A DNA stretch of 64,000 nt, taken from positions 33,532 through 97,531 of the forward strand of contig CANHGM010000010.1 of the NCBI GenBank assembly GCA_947460345.1, in the 5' to 3' direction. Shown here one piece after another: positions 26,734 through 36,938 of the stretch. Both the position numbers and the translations under genes were made by a program. The stretch is from Bacteroidota bacterium (GTDB taxonomy: Bacteria; Bacteroidota; Bacteroidia; UKL13-3). Every line of letters begins with the position of its first letter. The first letter of the stretch is position 1. The notes below the pieces were generated by a model. It ran no database searches. It was given only the letters and a program-made list of their open reading frames with translations, and had not been told where the DNA came from.

Positions 26734-29700
26734 ATGAAAAAAGCTTTTCAAAATTTCATTAAGCTTACAGTATTGATTCTGCTGTTTCTGCTTAACGACC
26801 TGCATGTTCAAGCTCAGTGCTATTCTCAGCCAAATTATTGCACAGCTAAAACGACCAACATTGCGAACTATGGTATCGGTATTCAAAACGTTACTTTAGG
26901 AACCGCAATTAACAACACGACTAGTGCCAATGGTACTGCTCCTAATTATTTTGACTTCACTGCCAAAACTATTACTGCAGCTCCTGGTGCTACTATTCCT
27001 TTTTCAGTTAGAAACGGAAATAGTAACTCTACTAAGATTATTATTTTTATTGACTACAATCTAGATGGAACTTTCAGTACTTCTGCTCCTGAATTGGTTT
27101 GGGCTTCGCCTACAACTACTGCTGGTGCAACTGTAAGTGACTCATTTGTAGTTCCTGCTAGTTTAGGACTTGGGTTGTACAGAATTCGTGTTACAGGTGA
27201 TTTTGGAGGTAGCCCTTCAAACAATCCTTGTACTTTAAATTATGGTGAAACTGAAGATTATTCTTTAGTAATTACTTCTTCTAACAAAGACGCTTTATCT
27301 ATCAAAGGTACTTCTCCTGTTAATTTTGCTACTGGAAACAATAATATTAGTTTTTCAATAGCTAATCTTTGGGATTCTGCTATTAGTACTATTGATATTG
27401 GATACCAATTAGATAATAACTCTGCTGTTACTGAATCGTTATCAGGCTTATCTTTAGCTTCTGGTGCAATTGATACATTAGATTTTACTACTCAATTAAA
27501 CATTTCTTCAGCTGGTACTTATACTTTGAAAATGTGGATAAACAATGTTAACGGCGGAGGAACTGCATCTGCAAACAATGACACTATTTGCAGAACATTT
27601 ACTGTTTGTTCTTCATCTTTAAGTGGAACATATACTATTGATTCTACTGGAAGTGGTGCGTCAAATTTCGCATCATTTAAAGAAGCAATTGACAAATTAG
27701 TACTTTGTGGTATTAGTGGTCCTGTTGTTTTCAATATAGCTAACGATACTTTTTATGAGCAATTAACAATACCTGCTATTCTAGGTGCGTCATCTACTAA
27801 CACTATTACTTTTGATGGTGGAGCAGGTAATGCAGCAAATGTGGTACTTTTCTATCCTGCTACTGCTTTGGCAGATAATTTTATTATTAAATTAGACGCA
27901 GCTAAATATATCAATTTCAAAAATATGACTTTGACTGCCGCTGGTACTAATTTCGCAACTTGTGCTACTTATGTAAACAATGCTTCAAACGATTCATTCC
28001 AAAATATTATATTCAATGGTCGTGTTACTACATCTACAAGCAATAACTTTGCTCTAGTATTTACACCTACACAAGGTTTTACTAATTCAAATGATATGGC
28101 ATTTGATACTTGTGTTTTCAACAATGGTGCTTATGGTATTTATAATTATTCTTCAAGTTCTAACTCTTTAGGTTCATCTTCACAAAGAATTAGAATAACT
28201 AGAAATACTTTCACCAACCAATACGCTGCTGCTATCATGAACCAATACGTTGATGGTATCACTATAATTAATAACACTATTACAACTAATTCTTCTTATA
28301 CCAATTATTATGGTATGTATAACTATTGGATTATGGTTTTAGCTGATATTAATAAAACAGTTGTAACTGGCAATAAAATTAGTGGTGCAGTTGGAGGTGT
28401 TGGTATTTATGCTTACTTTAATGGTGTAAACTCAAATGTAACTGCTGCTAGAAGATTCTTATATGCAAATAACTTTATTGAAATAGGCACTTCTTCAAAT
28501 ACTGCAGTTGGTTTAATAGACGACTATGGTAATAATGTTGACTATGCTCATAATTCAATCAATGTTGGTACTTCTAAAACTGACAATGGTTCTGGTGCTG
28601 CTCATTTTAGAGGTGTAGCTTATGGAGGAAATACTATTAGAAATAATATATTTGCTACTAGCAACGGTGCTACTTGTATCAGAGTTGACAATTTAAACTT
28701 CTACCCTACTATTGATTTCAATCAATATTATACTTCTGGATCTTACTTCGGATATTTAGGAGGAACTGCTAATAACAATTTAAGTGCTTGGCAAACCAAC
28801 ACTACCAAAGATGCGAACTCAGTATTTTCTTCTCCAGGCTATGCTTCAAATTCTGATTTACATATCTCTGGTGTTTGTAATAAAGGAACTAATCTTCAAT
28901 CACTAGTTGCTGTTGATATCGATGGTGACAGCAGATCAACTTCACCTAATATTGGTGCTGACGAAAATAGCAATGCACCAACTAACGATGTTGGAATTAT
29001 AGCAATCACTTCTCCAACTGCACCTGTTTCTGCAGGTTCTCAAGTTTTATCTGCAGTAATTAAAAACTTTGGTAATGATTCAATCTCTTCAATTACTATT
29101 TATAACGATTTTAATAATACAATTGATAGCCAAACTTTTAATTTTAACCCTGCTTTACAAATTTGTGATACTGCAACTGTTACATTTACTAACAATATAA
29201 CAATTGCTTCAGGTTTAAATCATATCAAAGTATATACTGCAAAATCAGGTGATTCAAACAATATGAATGACACTACTCAAAATACTTTCTGTATTGCTAT
29301 GAGTGGTAGCTACACTATCAATTCAGGTGCTGCTGCTTCATCTACCAATTTTGTATCTTTTGATGATGCTGTTGATCAATTACAATGTGGTGGTATCAGT
29401 GGTCCAGTAGATTTTACAGTTTCTGGTAATACTTATAACGAACAAGTAACAATACCTAATATCAATGGTTCATCTTCTACAAACACTATTTCGTTTGTAG
29501 GAACTTCCATTGGTTCAACAATTTTAACTTATGATGCTAACTCAGGTGCTCCTCATACTTTAAGATTAGCAGGTTGTCAATATGTTAGTTTTAGAAACAT
29601 GACTATTCAAGGTACTAACCAATCATATGCTTGGGTTGTGAGTTTATTAAGTTCTAACCATAACAGTGTTAGTGCTTGTAAAATTGAATGTTCTGGTAAT

Positions 29701-32700
29701 GCTGCTAGTTCTACTAGTGGAAACACTGTTGCTGTTATTATCAATAACAATTCTACTAATATTTATTCAAATGGTGCTAATGACGATAATTACATTGATA
29801 GCAATACCATCGTTGGTGGTTATTATGGTGTCGTATCTCAAACTAGTAACAGTAGTAATAAAAACTATATTAGAAACAACAAATTAACTAATAGTTACTA
29901 TATTGGTATATATATTTCAAATAGCCAATGTGTTAAAATCCTTAACAACTCAATTGAAAACAGAGGTAACCAAGGTAACTCAATGGGTATCAATTTAATT
30001 AATGCTAACGCTGCTGGTAACAATGGTGCTTATCATGAAATTAAAAATAACTATATAAACAATGTAGGTTCTTATGGTTTATTCTTCCAAACTGCTCAAG
30101 GTGGTAACAATGCAAACAGAGGTGAATTATACAATAACATGATCGGTGGAACATTCACTGGTGGTGGTGCAGTTCATGGTATTAATTACTCATATCCTAA
30201 CTATTGGAAAGTATACAATAATAGTATATCAATTGAATCAACTAACGCTTCTTCTAACAATGGTATAACACTTACAGGTGCTAATATCGTTGGTGCTGAA
30301 TTTGTAAACAACTCAATTGCAATTAATTCTACAACTGCAAGCAATGCACTTTGTATGAACTTAAACGCTACAAATGTTGCAAACGCAATTGATTACAATA
30401 ACTATTACAATGCTTCAGGTACAAATATTATTAGAATTGCTGGAACTACATATGATGTAACAACATATGCAGCAGCTTTCCCTAATGGTGGCGGAGCAAA
30501 TTCTATAGATGGTGACCCAGGATATTTAGCTGGAAACGATTTACATGCATCTGGATCACAATTAGATAATAAAGGTGATGCTAGTATTAATGTAACTGAA
30601 GATTTTGATGGTGATAACCGTAGCACTACTACTCCAGATATTGGAGCTGATGAGTACAATTCAATTTCATATCAAGATTTATCTATTGTAAAATTACTTG
30701 CTCCTTTAAATGTTAGCTGTTTAGGTGGTTTTAACCAAACTATCACTGCAGTTCTTCAAAACGTAGGTGTTGATACTATCGACTTATCAACTGATACTGC
30801 TTGGGTTGCTGCTGATGTTATTGATCCTAATAGTAATTTAGTTACTTATGGAACTGTAATGGTAACAGGTAAAACTTTATACCCTCAAGACACTATGGTT
30901 ATTGACATTACTCATGCTTTTGATATGTCGGAGCTTGGTAACTACAACATTAAACCATACGTAACATGGGTTGGTGATTCTAACTTAACTAACAATTCTC
31001 TTAAAAACCAAAACTTCAATGGTGAAGCTCCTTCTGTAGATTTATATTATTCAAAAGCTAGCATTTGTAATGGCGATACCATTAAGATGTCAGTGGCAAA
31101 TAGTAAAAATGCTATTGATTATCAATGGTTCTTAGATGGTAACCCTATCATGAATGCTTATGATTCAGTATTATTGGTTACTGACACAGGTGCTTACTTT
31201 TGTTTATTGAGCAACAATTCAGGTTGTTATGCAAGTACAGATACCATAGTAGTTAGAGCTGGTTCTAAACCAACTGCATCTTTCTCTGCTTCTAAAACTA
31301 CATTCTGCTCTGGTGACAGTGCTATGTTGTTTACAACTTTAAACAACTTATATTCTTACCAATGGATTATGAATAATACCGTTATAAATGGTGCTACCGA
31401 TACTTCATATTATGCTAAAACCTCTGGTGACTACAGCTTAAAAGTAACTGAAACAGCTTCTGGTTGTTCTGATATTACCAATAGCTTAAGCATCACTGCT
31501 TATAGTGCTGTAAATGCTTCATTAACTTATTCTGGTAGTAACAACAGATGTGTTGGTGATAGTGTTAAATTAAGTACGAACAATGCATCTGGTTTAACTT
31601 ATACTTGGTATTTAAATAACAACGCTATCTCTCCTACTGATTCATTTATATACGCTAGTACTTCTGGTGACTATAAAGTTGAAGTTGCTAACAGCAATGG
31701 TTGTAAAACAATGTCTTCAGTTGTTACTTTAACATTCAATGCTTTACCTAATAGCAATATTTCTATGTCAGGTAATAGTGCAGCTTGTGGAAGTGATACA
31801 GTTTATATTGATGGTGTAAATAACGCTAGCTATACTTATGAGTGGTATAACAACGGTTCTGCTATCAATGGTGCTGCTTCAAGTCAATTGATAGTAACTA
31901 CAAATGGTAATTATACTTTAAAAGTAACTAATACAGCAGGATGTTCTAGTACTTCTAGTGCTATAAATGTTACATATAAAGTTAAACCTTCTACTCCTAC
32001 TTTAAATGGTGCTGCTACAGCTAATGTTTGTCCTGGTGATAGTATGAGAATTAGTGTTTCACCAGTTGATACAGGTTCATTCACTTTCCAATGGAAATTA
32101 AATGGTTCTAATATTAACGGTGGTGTTGATTCATTCTTCTATGCTAAATCAAATGGTTTATACTCTGCTGAAGTTATTAACAATGGTGGTTGTGCTACAG
32201 TTTCAGCTACTGGTGTTAACGTAACATTATATACTGCTGGTACTCCTGCAATTACTGCTACTGGTAGCACTACTTTATGTGCTGGTGATTCAGTTAGTTT
32301 AACTGCTGCTAATGCTGCAACAGGTATAGTAAGTGTTGATTGGACATTAAATGGTACTTCTACAGGTGCTACAGCTAATCCATTATTTGTAAAAGCTGCT
32401 GGTGCATACAATGTAAAAGTAACTGATAACAATGGTTGTAAATCAACTGCTACTGATGTAAACGTTGTGGTTAATCCATTACCAACTCCAACCATTACTG
32501 AAATCAAACCTAACAGTCAATTATCTACTTCAATCACATATACAGCTTACCAATGGTATTTGAATAATGTTGCTATTTCTGGTGCAACTACTCAAACTAT
32601 CAGAATCTTTGGTAATGGTGATTATTATGTTGAAGTAACTGATGCAAATGGTTGTAAAGGTAAATCTGCTGTTAACTCAGTAACTTGGTATGTTGGTATC

Positions 32701-32958
32701 AATGGTGTTGAGGGCAAATCTGCTATCAATGTTTATCCTAATCCTTCTCATAACTTATTCAATATAGAATTACCAGAAGGTGTTGATTCTAAATATATTT
32801 CTGTAAGCGATATTACTGGCAAACAAATAAATGTTAACTTAGTTCAAGTAACTAAAAACGTTTATTCTATTGACATGAGTAACCAAGCTTCAGGTGTTTA
32901 TATGTTGCAAATCAATAACAATTCAATTGTTAATCAAATTCGTTTAATTAAGTTCTAA
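26734..32958 (+). CDS. Giant T9SS surface protein with beta-helix and Ig-like repeats
   Basis: A 2074-residue secreted or cell-surface protein. Order of parts: signal peptide (~1-28); a GEVED-type module ('IIFIDYNLDGTFSTSAPELV' through NYGETEDYSLVI, ~90-185); a CARDB-like beta-sandwich (~185-290); a first right-handed beta-helix region (~293-745) introduced by SGTYTIDSTGSGASNFASF; another CARDB-like spacer; and a second beta-helix region (~855-1310) introduced by the related SGSYTINSG. A third CARDB-like spacer follows, then about seven Ig-like modules of ~75-80 residues (~1440-1985), each with a C-x-GD start and a YQWFLDG-type strand. The C-terminus is a T9SS type A domain (YPNPS, ~1998-2074). 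Probable adhesin or polysaccharide-binding protein; no catalytic motif seen. It is a single-gene unit with its own promoter and terminator. Confidence 0.9.
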   Translation: MKKAFQNFIKLTVLILLFLLNDLHVQAQCYSQPNYCTAKTTNIANYGIGIQNVTLGTAINNTTSANGTAPNYFDFTAKTITAAPGATIPFSVRNGNSNSTKIIIFIDYNLDGTFSTSAPELVWASPTTTAGATVSDSFVVPASLGLGLYRIRVTGDFGGSPSNNPCTLNYGETEDYSLVITSSNKDALSIKGTSPVNFATGNNNISFSIANLWDSAISTIDIGYQLDNNSAVTESLSGLSLASGAIDTLDFTTQLNISSAGTYTLKMWINNVNGGGTASANNDTICRTFTVCSSSLSGTYTIDSTGSGASNFASFKEAIDKLVLCGISGPVVFNIANDTFYEQLTIPAILGASSTNTITFDGGAGNAANVVLFYPATALADNFIIKLDAAKYINFKNMTLTAAGTNFATCATYVNNASNDSFQNIIFNGRVTTSTSNNFALVFTPTQGFTNSNDMAFDTCVFNNGAYGIYNYSSSSNSLGSSSQRIRITRNTFTNQYAAAIMNQYVDGITIINNTITTNSSYTNYYGMYNYWIMVLADINKTVVTGNKISGAVGGVGIYAYFNGVNSNVTAARRFLYANNFIEIGTSSNTAVGLIDDYGNNVDYAHNSINVGTSKTDNGSGAAHFRGVAYGGNTIRNNIFATSNGATCIRVDNLNFYPTIDFNQYYTSGSYFGYLGGTANNNLSAWQTNTTKDANSVFSSPGYASNSDLHISGVCNKGTNLQSLVAVDIDGDSRSTSPNIGADENSNAPTNDVGIIAITSPTAPVSAGSQVLSAVIKNFGNDSISSITIYNDFNNTIDSQTFNFNPALQICDTATVTFTNNITIASGLNHIKVYTAKSGDSNNMNDTTQNTFCIAMSGSYTINSGAAASSTNFVSFDDAVDQLQCGGISGPVDFTVSGNTYNEQVTIPNINGSSSTNTISFVGTSIGSTILTYDANSGAPHTLRLAGCQYVSFRNMTIQGTNQSYAWVVSLLSSNHNSVSACKIECSGNAASSTSGNTVAVIINNNSTNIYSNGANDDNYIDSNTIVGGYYGVVSQTSNSSNKNYIRNNKLTNSYYIGIYISNSQCVKILNNSIENRGNQGNSMGINLINANAAGNNGAYHEIKNNYINNVGSYGLFFQTAQGGNNANRGELYNNMIGGTFTGGGAVHGINYSYPNYWKVYNNSISIESTNASSNNGITLTGANIVGAEFVNNSIAINSTTASNALCMNLNATNVANAIDYNNYYNASGTNIIRIAGTTYDVTTYAAAFPNGGGANSIDGDPGYLAGNDLHASGSQLDNKGDASINVTEDFDGDNRSTTTPDIGADEYNSISYQDLSIVKLLAPLNVSCLGGFNQTITAVLQNVGVDTIDLSTDTAWVAADVIDPNSNLVTYGTVMVTGKTLYPQDTMVIDITHAFDMSELGNYNIKPYVTWVGDSNLTNNSLKNQNFNGEAPSVDLYYSKASICNGDTIKMSVANSKNAIDYQWFLDGNPIMNAYDSVLLVTDTGAYFCLLSNNSGCYASTDTIVVRAGSKPTASFSASKTTFCSGDSAMLFTTLNNLYSYQWIMNNTVINGATDTSYYAKTSGDYSLKVTETASGCSDITNSLSITAYSAVNASLTYSGSNNRCVGDSVKLSTNNASGLTYTWYLNNNAISPTDSFIYASTSGDYKVEVANSNGCKTMSSVVTLTFNALPNSNISMSGNSAACGSDTVYIDGVNNASYTYEWYNNGSAINGAASSQLIVTTNGNYTLKVTNTAGCSSTSSAINVTYKVKPSTPTLNGAATANVCPGDSMRISVSPVDTGSFTFQWKLNGSNINGGVDSFFYAKSNGLYSAEVINNGGCATVSATGVNVTLYTAGTPAITATGSTTLCAGDSVSLTAANAATGIVSVDWTLNGTSTGATANPLFVKAAGAYNVKVTDNNGCKSTATDVNVVVNPLPTPTITEIKPNSQLSTSITYTAYQWYLNNVAISGATTQTIRIFGNGDYYVEVTDANGCKGKSAVNSVTWYVGINGVEGKSAINVYPNPSHNLFNIELPEGVDSKYISVSDITGKQINVNLVQVTKNVYSIDMSNQASGVYMLQINNNSIVNQIRLIKF

Positions 32959-32980
32959 TTATTCTGAACTTATAACTCTA

Positions 32981-33013
32981 AAAAGGAGTTGGATTAGTCC
33001 AACTCCTTTTTTT
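32981..33013 (+). terminator. Strong terminator after the giant surface protein gene
   Basis: A perfect 13-bp stem (AAAAGGAGTTGGA at 32981-32993 with its complement at 32998-33010) and a 4-nt loop TTAG, followed by a T-run. It lies 23 bp past the stop codon. Confidence 0.92.
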
Positions 33014-33070
33014 TGTTTATGAATCATTAGGTCTATCAAAATTTTAACACTCCACTCCTTGCTTCTGCCT

Positions 33071-33078
33071 TATATTTG
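33071..33078 (+). promoter_or_regulatory. -7 box for lepA
   Basis: TATATTTG, an exact match, ends 15 bp before ATG 33094. It overlaps a possible TTG start at 33076, which is therefore rejected. Confidence 0.6.
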
Positions 33079-33093
33079 CAACATATTTCCCCT

Positions 33094-34881
33094 ATGCAAC
33101 ACATCAGAAATTTTTGTATTATCGCTCATATAGATCACGGTAAAAGTACTTTAGCCGATAGATTATTAGAATTTACTAAAACTGTTACCCACCGCGAGAT
33201 GCAGGCCCAACTCTTAGACGATATGGATCTTGAACGTGAACGTGGTATCACTATTAAAAGTCATGCAATACAAATGGACATGAAATTAGGTGGCAAAGAT
33301 TATGTTTTAAACTTAATAGATACACCTGGCCACGTCGATTTTAGTTATGAAGTTAGTAGATCTATAGCTGCATGCGAAGGTGCCTTATTGATTGTAGATG
33401 CGGCTCAAGGTATTCAAGCTCAAACAATATCAAACTTATATTTAGCTTTAGAAAATAATTTGACCATTATTCCTGTGCTAAACAAAATTGATTTACCTGG
33501 TGCCATGATTGAAGAAGTTAGCGACCAAATTGTTGATTTATTGGGATGCGAAAGAGATGAAATTATTCATGCCAGCGGTAAAACGGGTTTTGGGGTAGAC
33601 AATATTTTACAAGCCATTGTTGATAGAGTTCCTGCTCCTACAGGTGATCCAAAAGCTCCATTAAAGGCCTTAGTATTCGACTCAGTTTTCAATTCGTTTA
33701 GAGGAATTATTGCCTATTTTAGAATATATGACGGCATAATTAAGAAAGGTGAAAAAGTGAAGTTTATGGCCACTGAAAAGGAATATTTTGCCGATGAAAT
33801 TGGAATTTTAAAATTAGAAAAAGAAGCTAAATCTGAAATTTCAGCTGGTGATGTGGGTTATATAATTTCAGGTATAAAAGAAGCAAGAGAAGTAAAAGTA
33901 GGTGATACGCTCACCAGTTTCGAAAACCCTTGTGCCGAATCTATTCAAGGTTTTGAAGATGTAAAACCCATGGTGTTTGCAGGGATATATCCTGTTGACA
34001 CAGAAGATTTTGAAGAACTACGTGAGGCAATGTATAAATTGCAACTGAATGATGCTTCACTTACGTTTGAACCTGAAAGTTCTGCTGCACTAGGATTTGG
34101 TTTTCGTTGCGGGTTCTTAGGAATGTTGCATATGGAGATTATACAAGAAAGATTAGAAAGAGAATTTGGAATGACTGTGATAACAACCGTTCCCAATGTG
34201 AGTTATCATGCCTATCTTAACAATGGTGATATGGTAATAGTAAACAATCCGAGTGACTTGCCCGACCCTGGAAAGATGGCTAAAGTAGAAGAACCTTTTA
34301 TTAATGCTCAAATTATTACAAAGTCTGAATATATTGGTCCGATTATGAGTTTATGTTTAGGTAAACGCGGTATACTTAAAAACCAAAATTACTTAACTTC
34401 AGATCGTGTTGAAATAATATTTGATTTGCCTTTGGCCGAAGTTGTTTTTGACTTCTTTGATAAACTTAAAACTGTTAGTCGCGGATATGCTTCATTCGAC
34501 TACCACCCGATTGGATATGTAGAGAGTTATATGGTAAAACTAGATATTCTACTGAATAAAGATATAGTTGACGCTTTATCAGCAGTAATTCACAGAGACA
34601 GAGCCTATGATTGGGGTAAAAAGATATGTGAAAAATTGAAAGAACTAATTCCTCAACACCAATTTGAAATACCTATTCAAGCGAGTATAGGGGCCAAAGT
34701 TATAGCTCGTGAAACCATTAAAGCATTAAGAAAAGATGTTACGGCCAAATGTTATGGCGGAGATATTTCACGTAAACGTAAATTATTGGAAAAACAAAAA
34801 GAAGGTAAAAAACGTATGAAACAAGTTGGTTCTGTAGAAATTCCTCAATCAGCCTTCATGGCAGTATTAAAACTTGACTAA
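33094..34881 (+). CDS. lepA: Translation elongation factor 4 (LepA)
   Basis: Ribosome-bound GTPase that remodels or back-translocates stalled ribosomes. The 595-residue length is standard. GTPase motifs: AHIDHGKST (G1), DTPGH (G3) and NKID (G4). The LepA-specific C-terminal domain is present and ends '[20 protein letters not shown]' and [16 protein letters not shown] 33094 gives the conserved N-terminus [18 protein letters not shown]. plsY follows 31 bp later on the same strand. Confidence 0.98.
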   Translation: MQHIRNFCIIAHIDHGKSTLADRLLEFTKTVTHREMQAQLLDDMDLERERGITIKSHAIQMDMKLGGKDYVLNLIDTPGHVDFSYEVSRSIAACEGALLIVDAAQGIQAQTISNLYLALENNLTIIPVLNKIDLPGAMIEEVSDQIVDLLGCERDEIIHASGKTGFGVDNILQAIVDRVPAPTGDPKAPLKALVFDSVFNSFRGIIAYFRIYDGIIKKGEKVKFMATEKEYFADEIGILKLEKEAKSEISAGDVGYIISGIKEAREVKVGDTLTSFENPCAESIQGFEDVKPMVFAGIYPVDTEDFEELREAMYKLQLNDASLTFEPESSAALGFGFRCGFLGMLHMEIIQERLEREFGMTVITTVPNVSYHAYLNNGDMVIVNNPSDLPDPGKMAKVEEPFINAQIITKSEYIGPIMSLCLGKRGILKNQNYLTSDRVEIIFDLPLAEVVFDFFDKLKTVSRGYASFDYHPIGYVESYMVKLDILLNKDIVDALSAVIHRDRAYDWGKKICEKLKELIPQHQFEIPIQASIGAKVIARETIKALRKDVTAKCYGGDISRKRKLLEKQKEGKKRMKQVGSVEIPQSAFMAVLKLD

Positions 34882-34912
34882 TATTTATTTTATATAGTAT
34901 ATTGCACCACAA

Positions 34913-35551
34913 ATGATTTTAATATTATTAGCAGTAATAGCTTATTTATTAGGTTCAATACCTACTGCCGTTTGGGTAGGTAAAGCATTTTACCATATTG
35001 ATATCCGAGAATATGGCAGTGGTAACGCTGGAGCATCGAATACTTTCAGGATATTAGGTATTAAGTCAGGAATTTTTGTAATGTTAATTGATGTTTTAAA
35101 AGGACTAGCCGCAGGTGGATTAGTGTATCTTCAACATCAATATAATCCTATTACTACCCATTATCAATGGGTAAATTTAAAATTGATTTATGGCGGTTTA
35201 GCAGTTTTAGGTCATTTATATCCAATTTTTGCAGACTTCAGAGGGGGCAAAGGAATTGCTACTTTATTTGGGATGATTTTAGCTATTCATTGGTTATCAG
35301 CTGTTGGAATTGCTGGCGTTTTCCTAATCATACTTTTCTCTACTCGATTTGTTTCGTTAAGCAGCATTACAGCTGCAATAAGTTTTCCTATTTTATTGCT
35401 GGTCGTATTTCAATATGACAATCCATATTTTATAGCATTTGGTATATGTAGTGCTATTTTGGTATTATTAACCCACCAAAAAAATATCAAACGTTTACTC
35501 ACGGGTGTTGAAAGCAAAGCCAATATTTTACCTAAACATAGAAGGAAATAA
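34913..35551 (+). CDS. plsY: Glycerol-3-phosphate acyltransferase PlsY
   Basis: Integral membrane enzyme that acylates glycerol-3-phosphate from acyl-phosphate, the first step of phospholipid synthesis. It has five membrane segments in 212 residues. The three conserved cytoplasmic motifs are visible: SGNAGASNTFRILG, the HLYPIFADFRGGKGIAT stretch, and 'LTHQKNIKRLLTG' near the C-terminus. It starts with ATG 31 bp after lepA and is convergent with the bicarbonate-transporter-like gene. Confidence 0.96.
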   Translation: MILILLAVIAYLLGSIPTAVWVGKAFYHIDIREYGSGNAGASNTFRILGIKSGIFVMLIDVLKGLAAGGLVYLQHQYNPITTHYQWVNLKLIYGGLAVLGHLYPIFADFRGGKGIATLFGMILAIHWLSAVGIAGVFLIILFSTRFVSLSSITAAISFPILLLVVFQYDNPYFIAFGICSAILVLLTHQKNIKRLLTGVESKANILPKHRRK

Positions 35552-35568
35552 AGTTATTAAGCTTTCAA

Positions 35569-36534
35569 TTAAAAGTGTTGTACTATTTGAAAATACAACG
35601 GCATTCCTAAGGTTATATTTATAGGAAAAGTAACAGCAAGAGCCATGGGTAAAAAAAGTCCGGGATTAGATCTAGGAACAGTTATTTTCATTGCGGCTGG
35701 AACAGCTATATATGAAGCACTGGCAGCTAAAACAGCAAACATAAACCTACTTGTAATATCATGAGTTACCAATGAACTTAAAATAGCAATTAAACTTCCA
35801 TTTAATAATGGGATTACAATAGCAAAAGCTAATGGAAATATTCCATGTGAGAAAAATGCTTTTAATTTTTTACCACTAGTAATACCCATATCAAGTAAAA
35901 AAATAGCGAGAAAACCTTTAAACAAATCATAAGTAAATGGTTTAATACCCTCAGCTTGCTTTGCACTAGCCAAATAACCTATTACCAAACTACCTAGAAT
36001 AAGTAAAACACTTCCATTGGTTAAAGAATGTTTTATAACTGAAGAAAAATTAAATGTGTTATCACTTTTTTCTTTGTTGAAAATAGAAATTAAAATTAAA
36101 CCAGCAATAATTGCAGGCGATTCCATTAATGCCATAATGGCTACCATATGGCCATGCAAAGTTAAATGTTGTGATTCAAGGTAAGAGACTGCGGTAACAA
36201 AAGTAACAGCACTAACTGATCCATATGCTGCAGCTATAGCTCCAGCATCATATATATTTAATTTCCTTTTTAGTATAAAGAATGTATATAATGGGATGAG
36301 AAGAGAAATACCTATACCAAATAACATAGACCATCCAATTTCATAAGTAAAAGCTTCGTGAGATAATTCTTGTCCACCTTTAAATCCAATAGCAAACAAT
36401 AAATATATTGAAATAAATTTAGATGAATTAGGTGGAATTTCAAGGTCGCTTTTTACATATACTGCAAATATTCCTAGTACAAAAAAGAGCAAAGCAGGAT
36501 TGGTTAAGTTTTCGATAAGTAAGTTAAAGTTCAT
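35569..36534 (-). CDS. SbtA-like sodium-dependent bicarbonate transporter family permease
   Basis: A 321-residue protein with about ten membrane segments, matching the family that includes cyanobacterial SbtA. Recognisable parts are 'NPALLFFVLGIFAVYVKSDLEIP', 'AIAAAYGSVSAVTFVTAVSYLE' and 'AVLAASASYIAVPAAMK'. In Bacteroidota the transported anion is unproven. No SbtB-like PII gene is next to it; the region upstream (36535-36938) holds only a 37-codon ORF. It stands convergent to plsY, 17 bp away. Confidence 0.85.
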   Translation of the reverse strand: MNFNLLIENLTNPALLFFVLGIFAVYVKSDLEIPPNSSKFISIYLLFAIGFKGGQELSHEAFTYEIGWSMLFGIGISLLIPLYTFFILKRKLNIYDAGAIAAAYGSVSAVTFVTAVSYLESQHLTLHGHMVAIMALMESPAIIAGLILISIFNKEKSDNTFNFSSVIKHSLTNGSVLLILGSLVIGYLASAKQAEGIKPFTYDLFKGFLAIFLLDMGITSGKKLKAFFSHGIFPLAFAIVIPLLNGSLIAILSSLVTHDITSRFMFAVLAASASYIAVPAAMKITVPRSNPGLFLPMALAVTFPINITLGMPLYFQIVQHF

Positions 36535-36938
36535 GTTATATTGAAGTAATAAGGATGCAAAATTCTGTAATAATATTCATAAATATATATTTATAATTAA
36601 ATATATAAATATTATTTATGTATTATGTACTTAATAAACTTTTCTATTTTTTGACAAATAGTTTAAAATCCTTTTGATTGATATTTTAAATATAAGAATA
36701 TACAATTGAAATGGAATTAACCTCTAATGAATCTACAAAACAGTCTTTTCTGGCTGACTTAGGCTATTCAATGATGCTTTTGATTGGTATTAAAAACGAA
36801 TTGCAAAACCATGAATTAAAATAATACAGTTAAAGGATTGAATATAAAATAAACCTAGAGTTTAATTAAATTGAAAAGTAAAAAACTAGAAAGAAGAAAA
36901 TTAAATTGAAGAATAATTAATATGCTCCTTTAAACAAA
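36535..36938. other. AT-rich intergenic region
   Basis: About 400 bp between the bicarbonate-transporter-like gene and the MCE gene. It is extremely AT-rich, with a 16-bp self-complementary stretch (ATAAATATATATTTAT) near 36579 and one 37-codon ORF. No RNA gene, promoter match or terminator stands out. Confidence 0.5.
36711..36824 (+). CDS. Possible 37-residue small protein, unrecognised
   Basis: ATG 36711 opens a 37-codon frame beginning MELTSNESTKQSFLADLGYS and ending MMLLIGIKNELQNHELK. It has codon use like the neighbours and an A-rich region before the ATG (ACAATTGAA). I see no homologous family, signal peptide or promoter box. It could be a small protein or chance in an AT-rich gap; Asp, Glu and Lys content is natural-looking but the length gives little power. 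Confidence 0.22.
   Translation: MELTSNESTKQSFLADLGYSMMLLIGIKNELQNHELK

Noticed and set aside
30405..30659. Antisense open frame inside the giant surface protein gene
   Set aside because: Long antisense frames are expected opposite repetitive, codon-biased genes; no promoter or family support.
33076..33093. TTG start six codons upstream for lepA
   Set aside because: It overlaps the -7 promoter box and adds residues not found in LepA; ATG 33094 matches the family.
36576..36610. AT palindromes near 36579-36610 as a replication or attachment site
   Set aside because: Self-complementary AT runs are common in this AT-rich DNA; no flanking repeat or integrase gene supports it.
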